From Arabidopsis thaliana (taxonomy: Eukaryota; Streptophyta; Magnoliopsida; Brassicales; Brassicaceae): DNA of 64,000 nt. Positions 39,740-52,927 of this stretch are shown here, one piece after another (positions within the stretch are counted from its first letter, which is position 1; each line of letters begins with the position of its first letter). Where the stretch lies: contig NC_003076.8 in NCBI RefSeq assembly GCF_000001735.4, positions 8,618,001 through 8,682,000 of the forward strand. The letters run 5' to 3'. The notes beneath the pieces are model-generated. The model was not told where the DNA came from. It worked only from the letters and a program-made list of their open reading frames with translations, and searched no databases. Both the position numbers and the translations under genes were made by a program.

Positions 39740-41206
39740 TTAGCAGTCACTACCAGAATTTTCATCACTAACATAATTACCATTACTCTTAACAATATTA
39801 TTATTATGATTATCACCGTGCCACGACCACACTATCTCCTCCAACGCTGGCCGGACATGTTCTTCATACAACCTATTATACTCCAAAGTATCTCCCGCCG
39901 ACTTACACAACTCAACGACGGCGACTTCCGGCGCAACCTCGAAAACCTCAGCAGTCACCGCGATCTGTCCTTTCCTCCCTTCCGTTTTCCCAAACAACTT
40001 CACCTTAAAGTCTTTAGTCCTCTTCACCTTCATATTCATCTCTTTCCCTATCCCTTCAAGCTTCCCCATTATCTCCGACGCCGACCACCGTGACGTAAAC
40101 ATAGATCTCAGCTTCCTCTTACTCTCGAACAAACTTGATAGATCAAATCCTGATGACATAGAAGAGATGAATTCAAACGCGTTAAAGAACTTCGGCGAGA
40201 CCGGTGTTGTTGTTGTTGTTGCTGTTGTTGCTGTTGTTGTTGGTGTTTCGTCTTCTACGTTTTGGATCTCGAGCTCATCGATCTTGAACTCGATCGGAGA
40301 GTTGATGTTTTTACGAAACCACGGTGTTCGCATAATCGCCGGTATCGAGATCCGTTTGTTAGGATCAACAACTAAAAGCTTTGAAATCAACCTCTTGGAC
40401 TCCGGTGAAAACCACGGCGGATACTCAAACTCCGATTTGAAGATCTTCCGATACATTTTCATTAGGTTCTCATCTTGAAACGGTAAGAATCCAGCGAGAA
40501 GCACGTACAAGATAATACCACACGACCAAATATCACCTTTAGCTCCGTCGTAACCTTTCTTCCTCAAAACCTCCGGTGCAACATACGCCGGAGTTCCACA
40601 CTGAGTATGAAGCAAACCGTCTTGTAAAATCTGTTCCGGTAAAGCAGAGAGACCAAAATCTGAAACCTTAAGATCTCCGTTCTCGTCAACTAAGAGATTC
40701 TCCGGTTTTAGATCTCGGTGAGAAACGCCTCTACTATGACAAAAATCAACGGCTGAGATTAATTGTTGGAAATACTTACGAGCAGAGTCTTCTTTAAGCT
40801 TTCCTTTAACGATCTTGGAGAAAAGTTCACCGCCTTTAACGTATTCCATGATAAAGAAGATCTTTGTTTTTGTAGCCATGACTTCTTTTAACTCAACGAT
40901 GTTTGGATGACGAACAAGTCTCATGATTGAGATCTCTCGTTTGATTTGTTCCATCATACCTTCACGTTTGACTTGATCTTTGTTGATGATTTTGATTGCA
41001 ACGCTTTCTCCGGTTGTTATCTCTTTGCCGTAATAAACTTTTCCGAATGTTCCTTTGCCTAGTAACCTTCCCATCTCGTATTTCGCGAAGAGAACACGAA
41101 GTTGTTGTTGCTCTTCCTCCATTGTAGGGGCCGATTGGTAACGACTGTCTGGGTGAAAAACGGATGAGTGATTTAAGAGAGGGTAAAGTTTAAGTTTGGA
41201 TCCCAT
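39740..41206 (-). CDS. CIPK25: CBL-interacting protein kinase 25 (SnRK3 family)
   Basis: Intronless gene of 488 aa. The ATG at 41206 ([11 protein letters not shown]) is chosen because the longer open frame has no ATG further upstream. Kinase domain from about residue 43: P-loop GKGTFGKV (50-57), Lys72, HRDLKPEN (163-170), DFG (183-185), APE (210-212). The regulatory half has the NAF motif [20 protein letters not shown] (341-360), which binds calcineurin B-like calcium sensors and holds the kinase off. A PPI-like region for PP2C phosphatases follows, ending [12 protein letters not shown] poly-Thr/Ala tract (about 322-334) lies just before the NAF motif. CIPKs relay CBL-decoded calcium signals to transporters. 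Lack of introns fits the intron-poor CIPK clade. Probably At5g25110. Confidence 0.96.
40208..40245. repeat. Trinucleotide-like tract encoding poly-Thr in CIPK25
   Basis: A GTTGTT-rich run (ACAACA on the coding strand) encodes the Thr/Ala tract between the kinase and NAF regions. Such tracts often vary in length. Confidence 0.7.
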
Positions 41207-44000
41207 GTGTATATACAGAAGTAGAATGAGTCCATATTCAGTATATGGAATATGAGATAGATTGGTGATGAATGATGAAGAAGAAGGTGGTTTAGTTTTA
41301 TAAGAAATGAAGCAAAGGACTTGAGAGGGGATGTATGAGGCGGCCACTTGTAAATATATTATGTGGGTTAATTAAGAGATACTTAAGAAGAAAGAGACTC
41401 TTATTATCAATGCTGCGGTTTTAGAGATGCAAGTTTTTATACTATGGGTTATTTTTCTCTCTATACAATATGTATTTACATAAGTCTTTTTTAAATAGTA
41501 AATATACTTATTATATTAACATATATTTAATGTCCCTCTTTCCGTTACACTTTTCAGCATTGAATTTTTAAGTTTATAGTATTAAATAAAAATTAATGTA
41601 AATAACCAAACTATTTTATATAGAAATGTTAATAATAATTGTAACTTACCATTTATTGGTGTAAGGAAATTTGTTACCGTCCAATAATAATGGCAGGCTA
41701 ATGTGGGTGGGCAAATGATGCAATCCTCTAGAGCCTACCTTAATTTTGATTAATTTTTGATTTAAGAAAATATCATTTTTAATAAGAGTTGTATAGATTT
41801 AATGAAACAAATATGTTATTAAGGGTCCAAGTTTTTAATTCATTTGTAATAATAGTCCAAAGATTTTGGTGAAAGAGATTAGTGTTGTTGACTGAAATAT
41901 CGAATATAAATAAGTGATGATGACGCAATGGTAGTATTTGTTTGTAGCTATCGTTGGAGAAGATATTTCTAGCGGAATTTTTGTCATTAGCTCCAAGTAT
42001 CAAAAAAGAAAATACTAATGACACAAATAGTGAGTATACTTATACATGCATCTATATATTAAAGTTTTTATGTCGACGAGAAAGGACACGATGTGGAAGT
42101 CAATTTCGTCATGTTGTTTTGGATCTTTGTTTTTTGAGGCTAAACTATAGCTAATTAATACTAAACACGATTACTGTATATACACGTAGAAATCCTTAAA
42201 TGTTGAGCTGGTTTATTTATTTCACTAATATCATTTTGTTAAACGTACAATTTTTATTCCAATCGAGTAAGCTTTTTCCTTTAAGTTGTTTGGAATTTTG
42301 TTTGACATGAAATCAGTAAAAAAATAATCAAAGTATTTGGTATTTATACAAAGGCCTAGTAACAATATAAACAACTTACAAAATCAAATCTATTTATAGA
42401 ACGATCTTAAAATATCAAGATACTAAAACTTTGGGAAAAATACAAAACAATTACAAACTTTAAGCTTAGGAAGGTTGTTAAATAAAAGAATTTGTTAGAG
42501 TTTCTAAATAATTTAACTATTTAAGGGTCTATTGGATTAAGGATTTTGATTATTTTGGTGGATTTTAAAATTAGTGGGCTTTTAATAAATATCAAATATA
42601 TTCTAATGATTATAAAAAGGCTTGAGATTCAGTGGGCTCTTATGATTTTTTTAAAATGCTGCTAAGGAGAATTTTCGTATCAAAAGTTAGATACCTCTAG
42701 GCCCATAGTTTTGACGAAGACAACAACTGTGAAAGAAAAGTGTTACCTCCAAAATTGTTCTACTACCTCACAGAACATAATGTGTAAGATTAACGTCAAT
42801 GATTTTTTTTATTTTTTTGTCATCTACGTCAATAATTTGTTAATAAGAGATTAGAGATCCAACTACTAGGATATAAAATTTTAAATAGTAAATGCAATAA
42901 TAATAGTAGAAAGATCGAACAAGAGATCAAAGTGAGAATCAGAGCTTAACCGGAGATTAAGAGAGACATGAGAACAACGAATGGTCAAGATGAATAATGG
43001 AGACTACCATGAAGAGATCAATACGATAGAATCCGACGATAACGAGGCATGAATGAGGCTTTTTTTTTGTTTTTTTACGTTGATGTTGTATATATGGGAG
43101 ATTTCATATTTTTAATTTGTTTGAAGTCACTCCAAATTTCATGTTTAACAAAAAATAGTAATAATATATGAAGTTTCATAAAATCCTTTTTCATTAGATT
43201 TTTCCCCCAAATTGCTATATTCCTATTAGCATCACATTTTCTATGAATTTTCATATAATTAATCGTATAACGAGATATTTCAAATTATTTTTCAAAAGTT
43301 TCAAGTTCACTAATTACACATTTGAGAAGATATTATTGATGATTTGGAAGTCCTTCAAGGCTTTAACAAAAAAAGATGATTAGTGATTTAATTTGGGCTA
43401 CTGTCACGGATGTGTTACTATCCGAATTCGAACTCGTGTATATTACATGACAAAGAAAAACACATTTAAAAATCATCGATTAAATAACATGAAAACATAT
43501 ATACACTCTTCAATTTTTTTCTAAATTTTAGATTTTGGTGGAAAATTTGTAGAAAAACCTAATAAGTAGATCTAAAATCGAAAGTTCAACACTAACAACA
43601 TTTATATTGTTGATTGTTCATAATAATTTATAATAAAACTAAATCAAAAATATTTATAGTGATAATATAATATAATATATTTGGAACAAATATAATATCT
43701 AAAGCATCAAGTTTCACACTAACCACATTTATATTGTTGATTGTTTATCACACACCGTAGATTTGCTGCCACGAGTCAAATCCACAATCCTTTTCGCAAG
43801 CGTTTGACCCAGACTTTTGATACTCGTTTAATTATAAACACACAAATATCAAAATAACATATCACCTTATCTTGAAAATTGTGGCATTATATTCTTTTGT
43901 GTGGACAAGAATAATATGCTTAATTAAATAAACTTATAATGAAAGACTTCCATGCCACCACATCCTTGAAGCTTATGTAATTGAAATGTCGTGAAATGAT
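41207..44000. other. Intergenic region with duplicated P450-flank modules
   Basis: No gene is supported. Segment about 42340-43040 recurs, diverged, at about 47130-48110. Segment about 43740-43990 recurs at about 52390-52600 and 56640-57110. These mark the units of tandem duplication that made the CYP71B array. The short frames at 41779-42154 have no recognisable content. Confidence 0.6.
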
Positions 44001-44001
44001 G

Positions 44002-44842
44002 TATAAATAATTAAATATGAAATCGTCACAATTATTGCTCAAAAAAAGAAGAAATCGTCACAATTATATATCCCACACAACAAAGTCCAAAAAGAAAGAA
44101 GTTATCAACAACAAAAAAAGAAAAAAAAAAGTCCCACAAACACAAAGTGTAATATCTAAAAATCCATATCTCCATCTCTCCCCTCTATCTATCGCTCCCT
44201 CTCTCTAATTCTTCGGACACAAAGCATAAGACTTGAAGGTAATCCTACAGAAATATCAAATATTACATATTCTCAATTATTATTTTTTAAACACAAAGTG
44301 TTCTTTACTTGTTCGAATGTTGCATGTCTCTTGACCGTGAAAAGAAATTTAGGATTCTTCATTACGACAGAGTGATGATTTTTTTTGTTTTGCCAAAAAC
44401 GACAGAGTGATGATGCTTTGGTGGTTTTATTTTATGGGGTTCTATATTTTTCATCTATTGGTGATTGATTACAAAAACTTTTAAGACTTTAGATAATATA
44501 TTTTTGTTGAGTCTTTAAAATCCAATTTTCTTGAATCAAACTTAACACATTCATAGCCCTAAAAAATCTTCTAAAATTTCTCGTGGCCCATGTGTTTGGT
44601 TTAGTAGTTTTTTTCCTTTTTAAAGTCAAAATTACTGGAACAAACATTTTAACATCAGAATTTATTGTCACACTCATAACTAATGAACACCACACTTTTT
44701 TTTTGGGGTTAAATGATCCACTAAGCTTGCTAGTTATAAACTTATAGTATTTCTTTTAGGATTGTAAAATATAAATTGTTGCATTCGTCTTCTTTTCAAC
44801 CATAAACTAATTTGCTTTGTATAAACTTATCCTTTTGTGTAG
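44002..44842 (+). promoter_or_regulatory. CYP71B11 core promoter and 5' UTR intron
   Basis: A TATAAATA box lies at 44002-44009. A probable 5' UTR intron starts at 44239 (TTGAAG then GTAATCC) and ends with TTGTGTAG at 44842, eight bases before the start codon. The same arrangement occurs at all three P450 genes in this window, so it is likely real. Confidence 0.6.
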
Positions 44843-44850
44843 GAAGCAAA

Positions 44851-46432
44851 ATGAGTTTGTGGTATATCATTGTTGCATTCGTCTTCTTTTCAACTATAAT
44901 CATTGTAAGGAACACTAGAAAGACAAAGAAGAATCTACCTCCCGGACCCCCAAGACTTCCTATTATTGGAAACTTGCACCAATTGGGATCTAAACCTCAT
45001 AGTTCAATGTTCAAATTATCCGAAAAATATGGACCTCTAATGGCTCTAAGGTTTGGAAGTGTGTCTACTGTTGTGGCTTCTACACCAGAGACAGTAAAGG
45101 AAGTTTTAAAAACATTTGACGCAGAATGTTGTTCGCGGCCTTATATGACTTATCCTGCAAGACTTACATACAATTTAAAAGATATTGGCTTTTGTCCCTA
45201 CACCAAATATTGGAGGGAGGTACGAAAGATGACAGTTGTTGAACTCTACACTGCAAAAAGGGTACAATCATTTCAACATACAAGAAAAGAAGAAGTTGCA
45301 TCACTCGTTGATTTCATCACACAAGCTGCGTCATTGGAGAAACCGGTTAACTTGAACACGAAGTTAATGAAACTATCAGGAAGTGTGATTTGTAGAGTTG
45401 TATTTGGTATCAATCTTAAAGGAAGTAAACTTGAGAATCTTTATGAGGAAGTTATTCAAGGAACCATGGAGGTGGTGGGGAGTTTTGCAGCAGCAGATTA
45501 CTTCCCGATCATTGGTAGAATCATCGATAGGATCACAGGGTTACATAGCAAATGTGAGAAGATTTTCAAGGCAATGGATGCATTTTTTGATCAATCTATA
45601 AAGCATCATCTAGAAGATGAGAGTATTAAGGATGATATCATTGACTTGCTCCTCAAGATGGAAAGGGGAGAGATTGAACTTGGGGAGTTTCAACTTACTC
45701 GAGACAACACCAAAGGAATTCTTTTCGTAAGTAATATGAACCTCTCACTTTGTAATATACTTTCATTCTTCACATGTTGCATAAATTTTAAAAATATGTA
45801 CTCTTTGATTATTACAGAATATTCTTAACGCTGGAATAGACACTTCTGCACAAGTTATGACATGGGTGATGACATATTTGATTTCAAACCCAAGAGTTAT
45901 GAAGAAAGCGCAAGCCGAGGTGAGAGAAGTTATAAAAAACAAAGACGATATCATTGAGGAAGATATAGAACGACTCGAATATCTGAAAATGGTAGTTAAA
46001 GAAACGTTTAGGGTATTACCGCTCGTTCCACTTCTAATTCCAAGAGAGGCTTCAAAAGATGTAAAGATTGGAGGTTATGACATTCCAAAGAAAACATGGA
46101 TCCATGTCAACATATGGGCTATTCATAGGAATCCAAACGTTTGGAAAGATCCAGAAGCTTTCATCCCCGAGAGGTTTATGGATAACCAGATTGATTATAA
46201 GGGTTTGAACTTTGAGTTTTTGCCGTTTGGTAGCGGAAGGAGAATGTGCCCTGGTATAGGGATGGGTATGGCTTTGGTACACTTGACTCTTATCAATCTT
46301 CTTTACCGATTTGATTGGAAGCTTCCGGAAGGAATGGAGGTAGAAGATGTTGATCTTGAAGAATCATATGGACTTGTCTGTCCTAAGAAAGTTCCACTTC
46401 AGCTTATCCCGGTCCTTACCCAATGGAGTTGA
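44851..46432 (+). CDS. CYP71B11: Cytochrome P450 of the CYP71B subfamily (first of three)
   Basis: Two exons (44851-45726, 45818-46432) give 496 aa, with the single phase-0 intron typical of CYP71 genes. An N-terminal membrane anchor is followed by [13 protein letters not shown]. The I-helix motif AGIDTS (297-302), ETFR (354-357), PERF (409-412) and heme-binding [10 protein letters not shown] with Cys436 are all intact, so an active ER-bound monooxygenase is expected. Substrate cannot be told from sequence. The start is fixed by [13 protein letters not shown], shared by all three copies. From memory this is At5g25120. Confidence 0.9.
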
Positions 46433-47022
46433 TTTTATATTTTCATAGTTCTAAATGTAACCCTTAAGAAGTATCCTAAAGTTCTTATCCTTATCACTAG
46501 ATGAGTATCCACGCTATGTTGCGTTTGTTTTTAATATTCGTTTTTCTAAATTTCATATTTATGGAATTATGTGTAGACATTAGATTATTAAAGACTTATG
46601 TTGAGAAAGTTAACTACAATGCTACCATATGAAATGAACATTAAAAAATAGCTGAAAGAAGTAATGTAAAACGGTTTTTTGAAGTGTTATGTGTCTTTAC
46701 ATTTAGCATGATGTACGTATCTTATGTTTTTTTTGGATTGAGGAGAGGCATTATCATAGTTCGATTATGCAATGTAGCATTGGGAGATTTTCAAAACTGC
46801 CGATATAGAAGCCACTACTTCATTTTACTGTTTCGTGCAAAAACAAGTACATTCCCAGATGTCGTTTACACTCTAGCTACTGTATGATATCTTGATAATC
46901 ATCAATTGTCGATTTACAAATGAGCAATATAATATGCACGAGACACAACAATGGTTGATGACTAAACTTCAGAGAACTTTGAATCCACTTGTAGTTGTAG
47001 AGTATATTTGCATATTCAGGAA

Positions 47023-47071
<49 letters not shown>

Positions 47072-48152
47072 AAACTAAGGAAATACTACATAAATATATT
47101 TTCTTTTTGAGTTTAACTACATGAATAAGTAAAATATTTACAAAACATACCTGGAGTTATTCTACAATGGCCAGTAAAAAACATTAAAAAAAAACTTACA
47201 CAAATCCAATATATTTATAGAAATATCTTATTCATAAAATATCATAAAAAGAATAGCTTAAAAGATACTAATAGAAAAACATTTCAAACTTTAAGTTTAT
47301 GAAGTTTTTTATTTATAATTAGTTAGTGTTTCTAAATAAAAAAAATGTTGAAAAAACATAAACTTTCATATTTGGAACGAAACAAACATAAAATTTAAAA
47401 TGCCATGTCAAAAGCAATTGTTTTTATTGTTTTAAATTTGAAAATTCATGTTGTTTTGGATATTATTTTTTCATTTCTAAATCATTCAAGGAGTGTATTT
47501 GATTATTTTGGTGGATTTTAGAATTGGTCTGCTTTTCAGTGAATTTCAAAGATATTCTAATGATTGTTAACAAAAGGCTTTTCGATTGAGTGTGGTTTTA
47601 TAAACTGCTAAGGAGAATTTTGGTATCAAAGTTAGATACCCCTACACGGCTAGTGATGAAGAAGACAACACTAAGAAAACCCTGTGAATTGTGAAAAAGA
47701 TTTGTTACCTGCATTATTGTTCCATCACTATCTCACAACATAAAATGTGTAAGAATAATAACAAAACGTCTTGCGTCTCCAATCTCCAAAGCTAACCAAA
47801 AAAAACAATCAGAAGAAGAGGAGGAAAGAGGAGTAGAGACGCCAATAGATCTCACGGACTCTCACCTATTGTTAAAATAACGCCAATAATTTGTTAGTAC
47901 GAGATCTAGTAATAGTAGTTTTATTTAAATACAAAACCCTGTGAAAGAGATTTGTTAACTTCAAAATTGTACTTTTATTTAAATACTAAACTGCAGTAAT
48001 AGTGGAAAGACTGAACAAGAGATCAAAGTAAGAATCAGAGCTTAAACGAGATTATGAGAAATATGAGAACATGAGACCTGCACGATTGAATGATGATGAG
48101 ACATGAAAGGGTTTCGGTTCCTTTTTTTTTACATACCTTAAATGTTGTCTAC
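46433..48152. other. Spacer between P450 genes, with a (TA)n microsatellite
   Basis: Contains the 3' UTR of CYP71B11, an uninterrupted TA dinucleotide run at about 47026-47067, and a diverged copy (about 47130-48110) of the block at 42340-43040. No other gene is supported. Confidence 0.6.
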
Positions 48153-49385
48153 TTTTTTTTTTTTTTTCACCAAATTCTTATATTAAAATTAAAAAGATAC
48201 ATGAAGATTAGTTTTCATCGGACAAACCCGAATAACAAACCCGAATAACAAGTTTGAAAATTGAAAAGTTGACCAAACATAACTCAAACATAGAGACACT
48301 AGCTGAAGTAAGTTTGATAGGAGACCATGAGACGTTTCGAAACTAACTAACACAAGCATGCCCATGAGAGAAATCGTAAACAACACAAAAACCTCGACTG
48401 GTAAGAAAATAGTCACCGTAACTAGTGACATTAAAACGAAATTCAAACCATCAAACGTGGTTCTAGGTTGGAAACAACGTGGATTTGCCTTAGACGCAGA
48501 CATAGAGACGTCGGAGAAGTATTCGGTAAACAAGCTTCGCTGACGATGGGTGAGATCCAAATCAAAAAATGTGGTACTGAATCGGGAGTGAAATGGGCCT
48601 ACAGGAGAAGTATCCGGCGTAAGCAGAGGGAACCCGGAAAAGTATTCGGTGAACTGTTGAGAGATGAAACGGGAAAAGGCAAAAGGTTGGCAAAGGGAGA
48701 GACAAATGTATCCCAAGACGATGAAGGCAGATGATGAGCGTTGCACAATATTAAGGCAGACCAAAATAATATGCGTACAACCCAATAATCTTAACGAGCC
48801 TTTACGAAATCTAGAAGTTCCCAAGATGGGACAAGCCCAATTTAAAGTCTTCTTCCAAAAATGTGAAGTGAGGATTTGACCTAATCCAAGCGAGGCCAAG
48901 AACAAGAGGCGGCGACAGTTGACGGAGGTGACAAGGTCATCGACCACAAAGATTAAGAGAGGGCAAAGATCACTAGAAAGAGGAGACGAGGAGACAACAA
49001 CCATCAGCTTCACACATAAGAGTCGATTCTCGTGGCTGGGGAAGGAGAGGAGAACAGATTCAACAACGAAGTAGCCGCTGGTTCTTCCAATAGGAGGTGG
49101 AGCATGTCGGGCCGGTGGGCCAAAGATCTTCAGAAAAGAGATGCCACCAGATCTGCACTCGACGAGATGCAACAACGAGATGGAAAATGATGAGAGGCGG
49201 AAAGACGGGATACAAACTTGAAAATTTCGGGACAAAACGCGTTTGGATTCTTCGGGAGATGAGCAGAGAATCAAAAAGAAGACAACGTCCGACGCCGACG
49301 AGCCATAGCTACACCAGCGTCGAAAGACAGAAGTTTTTGAAGTGTTTCGAGAATAGCGTCTGGGAGAGTTTCAACTTTTATGGTT
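48153..49385 (-). mobile_element. Poly(A)-tailed retroposon-like insertion
   Basis: On the minus strand the segment ends TTTTAATATAAGAATTTGGTG followed by a run of 15 A (48153-48167 as T). This looks like the 3' end of a plant non-LTR retroposon. Base composition is clearly higher in GC than the flanks. The body holds a 361-codon open frame (49274-48189) without an ATG start, without RT or nuclease motifs, and with low-information hydrophobic sequence, so I doubt it is coding. It could be a short non-autonomous LINE derivative or a Sadhu-type retroposon; I cannot confirm either. The right (5') limit is approximate and I found no target duplication. Confidence 0.55.
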
Positions 49386-50205
49386 AATGGTCTTTTTTTT
49401 TATTATACCTCTTTTATAAGGTTTTTTAAAGATTTCTTTTTTAATAAGTTTTTTTTTGGTTTTAAAAGGTTTTAAAAGTTACCATAAAGATGACTAGGGG
49501 TCCAAACCTCCATAAGCCCGCATATACATCAAGGAGCATTTTTGAAAAAGATATTTTTATAAATATTTTATGGTAAAAGACGTTTTTGAAAAAAGTACCG
49601 TGAAAAGGCATTTCTCAAAATATTACAAACTTATAATCATTAAATAATTTCTTTTAGTATTTTAGTAAATTTTATTCATTGACTTTTAATAAATCCATGC
49701 CACCACATCAATGTGTTTGCTTTTTTTGATCGATTGATAAAGAAGACTCGGAAAAAACTCTTTTTTTTTGGATTTTCCATTTGCATAATTTTTAGATTAT
49801 CCAATTAATATACAAATTATCTGCCATTTGGAATTATACTTATATTAATAACTATCGTCCAATTTTAAATTTCATTTGCTCTACAAACTTGAAAAAAAAA
49901 ACTTGAATATATAACCCTAAAAGTAGAGTTCAAATGTGAGCATCCACATTAGTTATTTTTTTCAGTGTCTATTGATGATTATTTTTAAATATCAAAGAAT
50001 AAAAAAGCAAAAGAAAGAAATATAGATGTCTTTAAAATGAAAATTATGTTTTTCTAGAACTATTTGAGACATCTATTTTTGAAATGTCTTTACTTTTAAT
50101 ATTATTTTATGTGAAAACATCTGAAAAGTTGTTAGAATGAGAATGGTCTAATATTTTCAACTGCACGCTTATGTAATTGAAACGTCACCACAGCGCCAAA
50201 TGCTC
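49386..50205. other. AT-rich spacer upstream of CYP71B12
   Basis: No gene. Sequence at about 49430-49620 has homopolymer and TTTTAAAAGGTTTTAAAAG motifs and an end reminiscent of the foldback element at 57304 (GTGAAAAGGCATTTCTCAAA). It may be a relic of a related element. Confidence 0.4.
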
Positions 50206-50512
50206 TATAAATAATTAAATATGAAATCGTCACAACACAAAGCCACAACACAAAGCCACAAAACAATCTCTATCTTATCCATCTAATTTTCTTTGGTCAT
50301 CACTATCTTATCCATCTCTCCCTCTCTAATTCATCAGGACAGAGCATAAGAATTGAAGGTAATCCTACGGATCTCGGCTTCTATGATGTTGCAATATTGT
50401 AGAAGAAACTCTTTAAATTCTCGAATACTTTAATTTTAACTATATGTGTTCTTAAACTAAGAATCAAAGTAAGTGATCAAATTCAAAATTGTACTCTTTT
50501 TTTTCTGTGTAG
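50206..50512 (+). promoter_or_regulatory. CYP71B12 core promoter and 5' UTR intron
   Basis: A TATAAATA box lies at 50206-50213. A probable 154-bp 5' UTR intron (50359-50512) begins TTGAAG/GTAATCC and ends CTGTGTAG, matching the one in CYP71B11, whose intron is about 600 bp. Confidence 0.6.
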
Positions 50513-50520
50513 GTAGCAAA

Positions 50521-52104
50521 ATGAGTTTGTGGTATATCATTGTTGCATTCGTCTTCTTTTCATCTATGATCATTGTAAGGATCATTAGAAAGACAAAGAA
50601 GAATCTACCACCCGGACCCCCAAGACTTCCTATAATTGGAAACTTGCACCAACTAGGATCAAAACCTCATCGTTCGATGTTCAAATTATCCGAAACATAT
50701 GGACCTCTAATGTCCCTAAAGTTTGGAAGCGTGTCTACTGTGGTGGCATCTACACCAGAGACAGTGAAGGAAGTCTTAAAAACATTTGACGTAGAATGTT
50801 GTTCGCGACCAAATATGACCTATCCCGCAAGAGTTACGTACAATTTAAAAGATCTATGCTTTTCTCCTTATAGCAAATATTGGAGGGAGGTACGAAAGAT
50901 GACAGTTGTTGAACTCTACACCGCAAAAAGGGTGCAATCATTTCAACATACAAGAAAAGAAGAAGTTGCAGCCCTCGTTGATTTCATCAAACAAGCTGCT
51001 TCATTGGAGAAACCAGTTAACTTGAACAAGAAGTTAATGAAACTATCAGGAAGTGTGATTTGTAGAGTTGCATTTGGTATCAATCTTCAAGGAAGTAAAC
51101 TTGAGAATACTTATGAGGAAGTCATTCAAGGAACTGTGGAGTTGGTGGGGAGTTTTGCAGCAGCAGATTACTTTCCGGTTGTTGGTAGAATCATCGATAG
51201 GATCACAGGGTTACATAGCAAATGTGAGAAGCTTTTCAAGGCAATGGATGCATTTTTTGATCAATCTATAAAGCATCACCTAGAAGATGAGATTATTAAA
51301 GATGATATAATTGACTTGCTTCTCAAGATGGAAAGGGGAGAGACTACACTTGGGGAGTTTCAACTTACTCGCGACCACACCAAAGGAATTCTTGCCGTAA
51401 GTAATGTGAACCTCTCAATTTGTAACATACTTTCATTCTTCACATGTTGCATTAATTTTAAAAATACATACTGACTTTGATTATTACAGAATATTCTCAA
51501 CGCTGGAATAGACACTTCTGCACAAGTTATGACATGGGTGATGACATATTTGATTTCAAACCCAAGAGTTTTGAAGAAAGCGCAGGCCGAGGTGAGAGAA
51601 GTGATAAAACACAAAGATGATATCATAGAAGAAGATATAGAACGACTCCAATATCTGAAAATGGTAATTAAAGAAACGTTTAGGATAAACCCACTTGTGC
51701 CACTTCTAATTCCAAGAGAGGCTTCAAAAGATGTAAAGATCGGAGGTTATAATATTCCAAAGAAAACATGGATCCATGTTAATATATGGGCTATTCATAG
51801 GAATCCAAACGTTTGGAAAGATCCAGAAGCTTTCATTCCCGAGAGGTTTATGGATAGCCAGATTGACTATAAAGGGTTGAACTTTGAGTTGTTGCCGTTT
51901 GGTAGCGGAAGGAGAATATGCCCTGGTATTGGAATGGGTATGGCCTTGGTTCACTTGACTCTTATCAATCTTCTTTATCGATTCGATTGGAAGCTTCCAG
52001 AAGGAATGAAGGTAGCAGATGTTGATCTTGAAGAATCATATGGACTTGTTTGTCCTAAGAAAATCCCACTTCAGCTTATCCCGGTCCTTACCCAATGGAC
52101 TTGA
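50521..52104 (+). CDS. CYP71B12: Cytochrome P450 of the CYP71B subfamily (second of three)
   Basis: Two exons (50521-51396, 51490-52104) give 496 aa with the same intron position as its neighbours. All P450 signatures are intact: PPGPP hinge, [16 protein letters not shown] and [10 protein letters not shown]. Exon 1 and the intron are closest to CYP71B11. Within exon 2, from about 51687 to 51950, the DNA is almost identical to CYP71B13 instead, suggesting gene conversion. It is an ER membrane monooxygenase by family; substrate unknown. From memory At5g25130. Confidence 0.9.
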
Positions 52105-52927
52105 TGTTATTTTTTCATATTTCAAAATGTAACCCTTAGGAAGTATCTTAAAGTTCTTATCATTATTATATATGAATAAAGAAATTATTTGATGAATAAT
52201 GCTCATTTTATTTGGTAACGTAACCTTAACTTTTAATAACCATTGCTAAAGTTAGTCTAACAAATTTAGAGATTTAATTACACAAAAGAGACTCTTATCA
52301 ATCATTCGTTCCACATATTTTGTTCATTCCACTTATAATGTTGATCAGTTTTTTCTGCATTGCCCTTTCAGTTGTCACTATTTAAATCCCTACTCACAAT
52401 CGTTTCGTAAACATTGGACCCCAGCTATTGATATGCTTGCTGGAAATTTTGGCATTACCTCTCATATTCAAATAAACATATACCTCATATTGAAAAAATT
52501 GGCATTATTAATTCGTTTGTGTGGACAAATATATTATGCTTTATTGCAAAGTAAACTTATCGTGAAGGAATTCTATCCAACCATCCTTTGAATAAACAAG
52601 GATTGATAAGACTCCAAAAACTATTACTATAATTTTGTGGTTGAGTGATAGAGATTCCCCTGTAACAAACAAGGATTGATAAAAGACCCGTGAAAACTCT
52701 CTTTTAAAAGAATTCACGTAAAATATATTTTATCAAACAGACAATAAATACTAGGATTTCAATATAAATATAATTGCCGACCAGGAAAATATGTGGTGGT
52801 TCATTTCTTTTGGACACCGCCACACCGGTCAATTTGATCAGTCATCTTATGAAGATTATTACATATGTGTTTGACGTAAGACGTACATTATAAAAGGGCA
52901 ATTTGTATATAATAAATTATTAGTTTA

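Noticed and set aside
47026..47067. (TA)n run as a mobile element or functional site
   Set aside because: It is a plain dinucleotide microsatellite.
48189..49274. 361-codon open frame on the minus strand as a protein-coding gene
   Set aside because: It has no ATG at the start, no recognisable domain and Ser/Phe/Leu-rich low-information sequence, and it lies within a poly(A)-tailed retroposon-like segment.
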